DNA of 38,896 bases, taken from positions 1-38,896 of the forward strand of contig NZ_JAUNVV010000004.1 of the NCBI RefSeq assembly GCF_030540645.1, written 5' to 3'. Shown here in pieces: positions 34,679-38,896 of this stretch; within the stretch, counting starts at the first letter, position 1, and each line of letters starts with the position of its first letter. Position numbers and translations under genes: made by a program. A model generated the notes under the pieces. It was not told where the DNA came from, ran no database searches, and worked only from the letters and a program-made list of their open reading frames with translations. Source of the DNA: Arthrobacter sp. (GTDB lineage Bacteria > Actinomycetota > Actinomycetes > Actinomycetales > Micrococcaceae).

Positions 34679-35383
34679 TTAGGCGGTCAGTCCCAAAAGG
34701 CTCATCCGTTTGGAGTGGTTACGCGTCAGCGTCCTGAGGATCTTCGTCACTTCAGCCACAGCCTGCTCGTGGGTGGCATCAGGGCGCAGCCCCACCAGGA
34801 AGCTGTGCTTGGCTCCGATGTGCTGCACCTGGCTCAGCGCCTCCCCCACGAGCCGGCGGCCCCATAGTGCAAGCCGGGAGGAAAGCCGCGGGTCTTCGGC
34901 CAACATCTTCTTCAACATGGACGTCAGCCGTTCCACTTGTTCATCGCTGGTGCGCACTTGGGCGATCGCTTCACGGGTGGGCGCATCCAGGTGCTCCGCA
35001 ATGGCTGCATAGAACTCCTCGGTGATCGTTTCCACCACATAGGCCTTCATCAGCGACTCATGCCAGTCTGCCGGACGGGTGCGCTCGTGGAACGCATCCA
35101 CCATGCGCTGGTAGGGCGCCATGGCCAGTTCCGGGTCCATACCCATGGCTTCCAGGCGTGCACACATCGCTTCGTAATGGCCAAATTCCGAGACCGCCAT
35201 TTTCCCCAACACTGCCTTGTCGCTCAATGAAGGTGAGTGCCGCGCGTCAGCTGCCAGACGCTCAAACGCGGAGAGTTCCCCATACGCAATGCTGCCGAGC
35301 AGGTCCACCACAAAAGTGTCATAGCGGGCCCGTAATTCCCCGGCAGTTACGTAATCATCGGCGTCGGATGCTGAAATACTCAT
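34679..35383 (-). CDS. ferritin-like fold protein (tRNA-hydroxylase-like)
   Basis: 234-residue helical protein of the actinobacterial ferritin-like group related to MiaE. Acidic and histidine positions for a di-iron site are suggested by LLGSIAYGELSAFERLA, VSEFGHYEAMCARLEAMG and VVETITEEFYAAIAEHL, where Glu and Glu-x-x-His type motifs recur. Whether it hydroxylates tRNA is unknown. TACGCT on the minus strand (35396-35391) ends 7 nt before the ATG, suggesting a leaderless message. It is divergent from the ribonuclease and belongs to the conserved block with the DEAD helicase. Confidence 0.88.
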   Translation of the reverse strand: MSISASDADDYVTAGELRARYDTFVVDLLGSIAYGELSAFERLAADARHSPSLSDKAVLGKMAVSEFGHYEAMCARLEAMGMDPELAMAPYQRMVDAFHERTRPADWHESLMKAYVVETITEEFYAAIAEHLDAPTREAIAQVRTSDEQVERLTSMLKKMLAEDPRLSSRLALWGRRLVGEALSQVQHIGAKHSFLVGLRPDATHEQAVAEVTKILRTLTRNHSKRMSLLGLTA

Positions 35384-35448
35384 AGGCCCCAGCGTAGTGC
35401 TTGCCGCGCCGCCCTTGTTCTTGGGATGGAATCGTTTACGCTGAAACC
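35384..35448. promoter_or_regulatory. compact divergent promoter, both genes probably leaderless
   Basis: The 65-bp gap holds TACGCT at 35437-35442, 6 nt before the ribonuclease GTG, with TTGTTC at 35415-35420 as its -35 (16-bp spacer). On the minus strand, TACGCT at 35396-35391 lies 7 nt before the ferritin-like ATG. Neither start has a ribosome-binding site. Confidence 0.6.
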
Positions 35449-36933
35449 GTGCCGTACTCCCATATTGGCGTCAGACGTAGCGCCGCGCAGCAGTCACTCG
35501 CCCAAGCACTGGCCGCCCTGAGTGAGGAGTTCAAACTCCCTGACGGCTTCGCCCCCGATGTCCTGGCCGAAGTTGACGCCGTCATCGCCGGCCATGCCCT
35601 CCCCGCCCCGGATCTGACAGCGCTGCCGTTCATCACCATCGACCCTGCAGACTCACAGGACCTTGATCAGGCAATGTACCTGGCGCGCAGCGACGACGGC
35701 TACGTGGTCCACTACGCCATTGCCGACGTTCCCGCTTTTGTGCCTCCCGGAGGCCCGCTGGACGCGGAGACGCGCCGCCGCGGCCAGACCATTTACACTC
35801 CCGGCCAGCGCATCCCACTGCATCCGCTGACCCTGAGTGAGGGCGCCGCGAGCCTATTCGCCGACGACACCCGCTCCGCGTTCGTCTGGGAAATCCACCT
35901 GGCTGCAGACGGCTCCCAGACCAGCTGCAGCGTTCGACGCGCCACGGTGCGCAGCATCGCCAAGCTCGGATATGAGCAGGCCCAGGAAATGTTCGACGCC
36001 GGAAACGCACCACCCGCCTATGCCGGCACCTTGGAGCTGCTGGCCGAGATCGGGACGAAGCGCATCGAGCTGGAACGCGCCCGCGGCGGTGCCAGCCTGA
36101 ACGTGCCGGCACAGGAAGTGGAGTTCACGGACGGCCGCTACGTCCTGCAATTTCGGCCCAACCTGCCCATTGAGGACTGGAACGCCCAAATTTCCCTGCT
36201 CACGGGAATGGCGGCGGCCCAGGTCATGATCAAGGGCAAGGTGGGCATTTTGCGCACCATGCCGCCTCCCGATGAGGAAGCCATTGCCGCCTACCGTGCG
36301 CGAACCGTGGCGCTGGATAATCCGTGGGGCACGGACATTGCCTACGGCCAGTACCTGCGCACGCTGAACACCGAAAACCCCAAGGATCTGGCGCTCATGC
36401 ATGCAGCCACCACCTTGTTCAGAGGTGCCGGCTACACGCCCTTCAACGGTGAAGTCCCGGAAAAGGTTCTCCAGGCTGCCGTGGCAGCGCCCTATGCGCA
36501 TACCACCGCTCCACTGCGCCGCCTCGTGGATCGTTTTGTGCTGGCCATCTGCGCGGCCCTGTGTGCCAACGAGGATGTCCCGGCATGGGCCATTGACTCG
36601 CTGGATGAACTGCCGGACATCATGAATGCCTCCAACCAGCTGGCCTCGAAGGTGGACAGGGCAGCCATTGACACCGTCGAAGCAGCACTGTTGCGTCACT
36701 TCGTGGGAGACGAGTTTGACGCCGTCGTGCTTTCCGGGCCGAAGAACAACGGACACAGCTCAAAGGCATCCACCGCCCGCAGCACCATCCAGATTTCCGT
36801 CCCTGCTGTGACAGGTTATTGCGAAGGGGCGCTGGAGCCAGGCACCATGGTGCGCGTCAAGCTAGTCAAGGCGGACATCGCCACCCGCACCATCACCTTT
36901 GTACCTGCCGCATCCACCCCCATCGGGAGTTAG
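35449..36933 (+). CDS. RNB-domain exoribonuclease (RNase II/R family)
   Basis: 494-residue 3'-5' exoribonuclease. The catalytic cluster is TIDPADSQDLDQAMYL (63-78), with Asp65, Asp71 and Asp73 matching Asp201, Asp207 and Asp209 of E. coli RNase II, but Gln74 at the fourth Asp position. HYAIADVPAFVPPGG, YTPGQRIPLHP, RAGGASL-like RGGASLNVPAQEVEF and APLRRLVDRF follow the RNB order. There is no N-terminal cold-shock pair, and the C-terminal segment (about 440-490) may be a reduced S1-like fold, so this is the compact actinobacterial form. The GTG at 35449 is favoured by the promoter position and the family N-terminus VPYSHIGVRRS. Confidence 0.92.
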   Translation: MPYSHIGVRRSAAQQSLAQALAALSEEFKLPDGFAPDVLAEVDAVIAGHALPAPDLTALPFITIDPADSQDLDQAMYLARSDDGYVVHYAIADVPAFVPPGGPLDAETRRRGQTIYTPGQRIPLHPLTLSEGAASLFADDTRSAFVWEIHLAADGSQTSCSVRRATVRSIAKLGYEQAQEMFDAGNAPPAYAGTLELLAEIGTKRIELERARGGASLNVPAQEVEFTDGRYVLQFRPNLPIEDWNAQISLLTGMAAAQVMIKGKVGILRTMPPPDEEAIAAYRARTVALDNPWGTDIAYGQYLRTLNTENPKDLALMHAATTLFRGAGYTPFNGEVPEKVLQAAVAAPYAHTTAPLRRLVDRFVLAICAALCANEDVPAWAIDSLDELPDIMNASNQLASKVDRAAIDTVEAALLRHFVGDEFDAVVLSGPKNNGHSSKASTARSTIQISVPAVTGYCEGALEPGTMVRVKLVKADIATRTITFVPAASTPIGS

Positions 36934-37033
36934 CGGCTGGGCCGACAGAGTGTCTGGCGGGCTGGACATGTTGGCATTAATTCCGCGCCCGCAGGGGAAT
37001 TTGGCTGCATGCCGTTAGACTAAAAGGGTAGAC

Positions 37034-37066
37034 ATGGATGCCCGGTCGTTGATTGATAGTTTTTAG
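37034..37066 (+). CDS. possible leader peptide upstream of the DEAD-box helicase
   Basis: ATG at 37034 with AAGGG 5 nt upstream opens a 10-codon frame (MDARSLIDSF) ended by TAG. It precedes a terminator-like hairpin by 36 nt, the layout of an attenuator leader peptide. There is no run of rare or repeated codons to indicate an amino-acid sensor, so the role is speculative. Confidence 0.35.
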   Translation: MDARSLIDSF

Positions 37067-37102
37067 TTCAACAAACCCGCCCCTGCGCGCGTCTTTTCAG
37101 TT

Positions 37103-37146
37103 CCTCCCCCACCCGCCTTTCCGGCGATGGGAGGGCAAGTTTTTGT
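37103..37146 (+). terminator. terminator-like hairpin in the helicase leader
   Basis: CCTCCC (37103-37108) pairs with GGGAGG (37129-37134) around an inner CGCC-TTTCC-GGCG stem, and TTTTTGTTAG follows. It could simply end the ribonuclease transcript, or act as an attenuator if the helicase promoter is at about 37016. Confidence 0.6.
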
Positions 37147-37267
37147 TAGCCCGCGATCGGCTTCCCTAAGATTGTGCCGCCGTCCCCGGCTCCGTGAGGC
37201 CCATCATTGCGCCCGCGTTGAGCCCAGGCAGGAAGCACCTTGTATAGACGAATTGAACGGTAAGCAT

Positions 37268-38896
37268 TTGAGCATTGAAGCAGATTCCCTCCTGCAGGCT
37301 GAAGACAGCAGCGAGAAAGTCGAAATTGACGGCACACTGAGCAGCAACGAGCCTCCCCGCCAGGAAGAGAAGGAAACGTTCGCCAGCTTCGGCGTGCACC
37401 ATGAGATCGTTTCCTCACTAACTGAGGCCGGCATCATCCACCCCTTCCCCATCCAGGCCATGACGCTGCCCATCGCCTTGACCGGACACGACATCATTGG
37501 CCAGGCCAAGACCGGAACGGGCAAGACGCTCGGCTTCGGCATCCCGGCCCTGAACCGGATCGTGGCCCCGAAGGATGAGGGCTTTGAGAAGCTCGCAGCC
37601 CCCGGCGCACCCCAGGCCATGATCATCGTGCCCACACGCGAACTTGCCGTGCAGGTTGCCGGTGACCTGGTCACAGCGTCCAAGCACCGCGGCATCCGCA
37701 TCGCCACCATTTACGGCGGCCGCGCCTACGAGCCGCAGATCGAGGCCCTGCAAAAGGGTGTTGAACTGGTTGTTGGCACCCCGGGCCGTTTGATCGACCT
37801 GCTCAAGCAGCGCCACTTGAATGTGAAGCACGTTCGCATCGTGATCCTTGACGAGGCCGACGAAATGCTCGACCTGGGCTTCCTGCCCGACGTTGAGACG
37901 CTGATTTCCGGAACACCGGCCGTGCGCCAAACCATGCTCTTCTCGGCCACCATGCCCGGCCCGGTCGTTGCCATGGCACGCCGTTACATGACCCAGCCCA
38001 CGCACATCCGTGCTGCTGATCCCGACGACGAGGGCCTGACAAAGCGCGACATCCGCCAGCTGATCTACCGCGCCCACAACCTTGACAAGATCGAGGTGTT
38101 GGCCCGCATCCTGCAGGCCAACGGCCGCGGCCGCAGCATCATTTTCACGAAGACCAAACGTACGGCGGCGAAGGTTGCGGAGGAATTGGTTGACCGCGGA
38201 TTCGCCGCAGCCGCCATCCACGGCGACCTGGGCCAGGGCGCCCGCGAGCAGGCGCTGCGTGCTTTCCGCAACAACAAGGTAGATGTGCTTGTCGCCACCG
38301 ACGTCGCAGCTCGCGGCATCGACGTGGACGACGTTACGCACGTGGTGAACTACCAGTGCGTCGAAGACGAAAAGATCTACCTGCACCGCGTGGGCCGCAC
38401 CGGCCGCGCAGGCAACAAGGGCACGGCCGTGACATTTGTCGACTGGGATGACATGCCGCGCTGGGCCTTGATCAACAAGGCATTGGGCCTCAGCGTTCCT
38501 GAACCCGTTGAGACGTACTCTTCCTCACCGCACCTGTACACCGACCTGGATATTCCCGCCGGAACCAAGGGCCGCCTGCCGCGCAACCAGCGCACGCACG
38601 CGGGCATTGACGCCGAGGTTCTCGAGGACCTTGGCGAGACCGGCAAGCGCAACTCCCCCAAGTCGGAAGCCCCCCGTGGTGGAAACCGTGGAGGCAACCG
38701 CTCGGGTGCCCGTCATGGCGAGAAGCGTCGCGAAGAGTCCGGTGCCGGTGAGAAGCACGACGGCGGGCGCAACCGCCGTCGTGCATCCACCGAAACTGCC
38801 GCACCAGCTGAGGGCGGTGCTCCCACCGAGGCTCGCGCAGCACGCCCCAGGCGCAGCCGCACCCGTCGCCGCAACGGCGAAGTCGTGGCACACCAG
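37268..38896 (+). CDS. DEAD-box ATP-dependent RNA helicase, 3' end outside window
   Basis: RNA-unwinding ATPase; 543 codons are present and the frame is still open at the window end. All family motifs are visible: Q motif FASFGVHHEI to HPFPIQ, motif I AKTGTGKT, Ia PTRELA, GG (YGGR), TPGR, II DEAD (ILDEADEMLDLGF), III SAT, IV IIFTKTK, V VATDVAARGID and VI HRVGRTGRAG. After about residue 410 comes an Arg/Lys/Gly-rich tail that probably binds RNA, like mycobacterial RhlE (Rv3211) or cold-adaptation helicases. The start is uncertain: TTG at 37268 (LSIEADSLL) is best, and TTG 37253 is also possible. No in-frame ATG or GTG precedes the conserved region. Confidence 0.93.
   Translation, partial: MSIEADSLLQAEDSSEKVEIDGTLSSNEPPRQEEKETFASFGVHHEIVSSLTEAGIIHPFPIQAMTLPIALTGHDIIGQAKTGTGKTLGFGIPALNRIVAPKDEGFEKLAAPGAPQAMIIVPTRELAVQVAGDLVTASKHRGIRIATIYGGRAYEPQIEALQKGVELVVGTPGRLIDLLKQRHLNVKHVRIVILDEADEMLDLGFLPDVETLISGTPAVRQTMLFSATMPGPVVAMARRYMTQPTHIRAADPDDEGLTKRDIRQLIYRAHNLDKIEVLARILQANGRGRSIIFTKTKRTAAKVAEELVDRGFAAAAIHGDLGQGAREQALRAFRNNKVDVLVATDVAARGIDVDDVTHVVNYQCVEDEKIYLHRVGRTGRAGNKGTAVTFVDWDDMPRWALINKALGLSVPEPVETYSSSPHLYTDLDIPAGTKGRLPRNQRTHAGIDAEVLEDLGETGKRNSPKSEAPRGGNRGGNRSGARHGEKRREESGAGEKHDGGRNRRRASTETAAPAEGGAPTEARAARPRRSRTRRRNGEVVAHQ

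Larger units (their letters stand above)
36934..37267 (+). other. long leader region of the DEAD-box helicase
   Basis: 334 bp without a full gene. It holds a TAGACT box at 37016-37021, a 10-residue reading frame with its own ribosome-binding site at 37034-37066, and a hairpin with a T-run at 37103-37146, about 120 nt before the helicase start. Long structured leaders are usual for cold-shock RNA-helicase genes. Confidence 0.6.

Overview
The window is high-GC actinobacterial chromosome, most like Arthrobacter or a close Micrococcaceae relative; this is an inference from gene content, not a database match. Supporting signs are a complete coproporphyrin-dependent haem pathway (cpfC, chdC, cgoX), an actinobacterial-type LexA box before umuDC, a moeZ / TetR / DUF3107 / ferritin-like / DEAD-helicase block, and several genes whose -10 hexamer lies 6-9 nt before the start codon, as in leaderless transcripts.

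Layout. (1) 1-9288: haem biosynthesis. A minus-strand operon hemE-cgoX-chdC-cpfC-hemC-hemD-hemB-hemL, with four start/stop overlaps, runs opposite a divergent hemA; hemL is cut by the window edge. (2) 9285-10271: a short-chain dehydrogenase, convergent with hemA. (3) 10272-11311: about 1 kb of AT-rich DNA without a credible gene. (4) 11312-14937: a four-gene unit I do not recognise as a described system. It encodes a 392-residue protein with five glycine-zipper-like repeats, a 107-residue unknown, an 80-residue protein resembling an I9-type propeptide/inhibitor, and a subtilisin-like S8 peptidase without a signal peptide; a 12-bp-stem hairpin closes it. (5) 15007-17569: moeZ, a TetR regulator, a DUF3107 protein and a small membrane protein. 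(6) 17649-21238: pterin dehydratase and thiamine genes thiG, thiS and thiO behind a TPP riboswitch, with divergent thiE. (7) 21280-27736: accessory genes (TetR/epimerase pair, MarR/FUSC pair, luciferase-like and flavin monooxygenase-like enzymes, small membrane protein). (8) 27811-29589: umuDC with a LexA box. (9) 29735-34651: DJ-1/PfpI protein, MFS exporter, UbiB-type kinase, P-loop kinase. (10) 34679-38896: ferritin-like protein, RNB-domain ribonuclease and a DEAD-box helicase that runs off the window, preceded by a leader with a 10-residue reading frame and a terminator-like hairpin.

How the genes work together. Region 1 covers haem synthesis from glutamyl-tRNA through coproporphyrin to haem. 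Region 6 makes the thiazole half of thiamine and joins it to the pyrimidine, with riboswitch feedback on the thiO side only. Region 8 is an SOS translesion module. The best candidate for an undescribed system is region 4: tandem, membrane-seeking glycine-rich units joined by short acidic linkers, encoded with a cytosolic subtilase and a small inhibitor-like partner. This suggests a precursor cut into several peptides, though a self-assembling scaffold is also possible.
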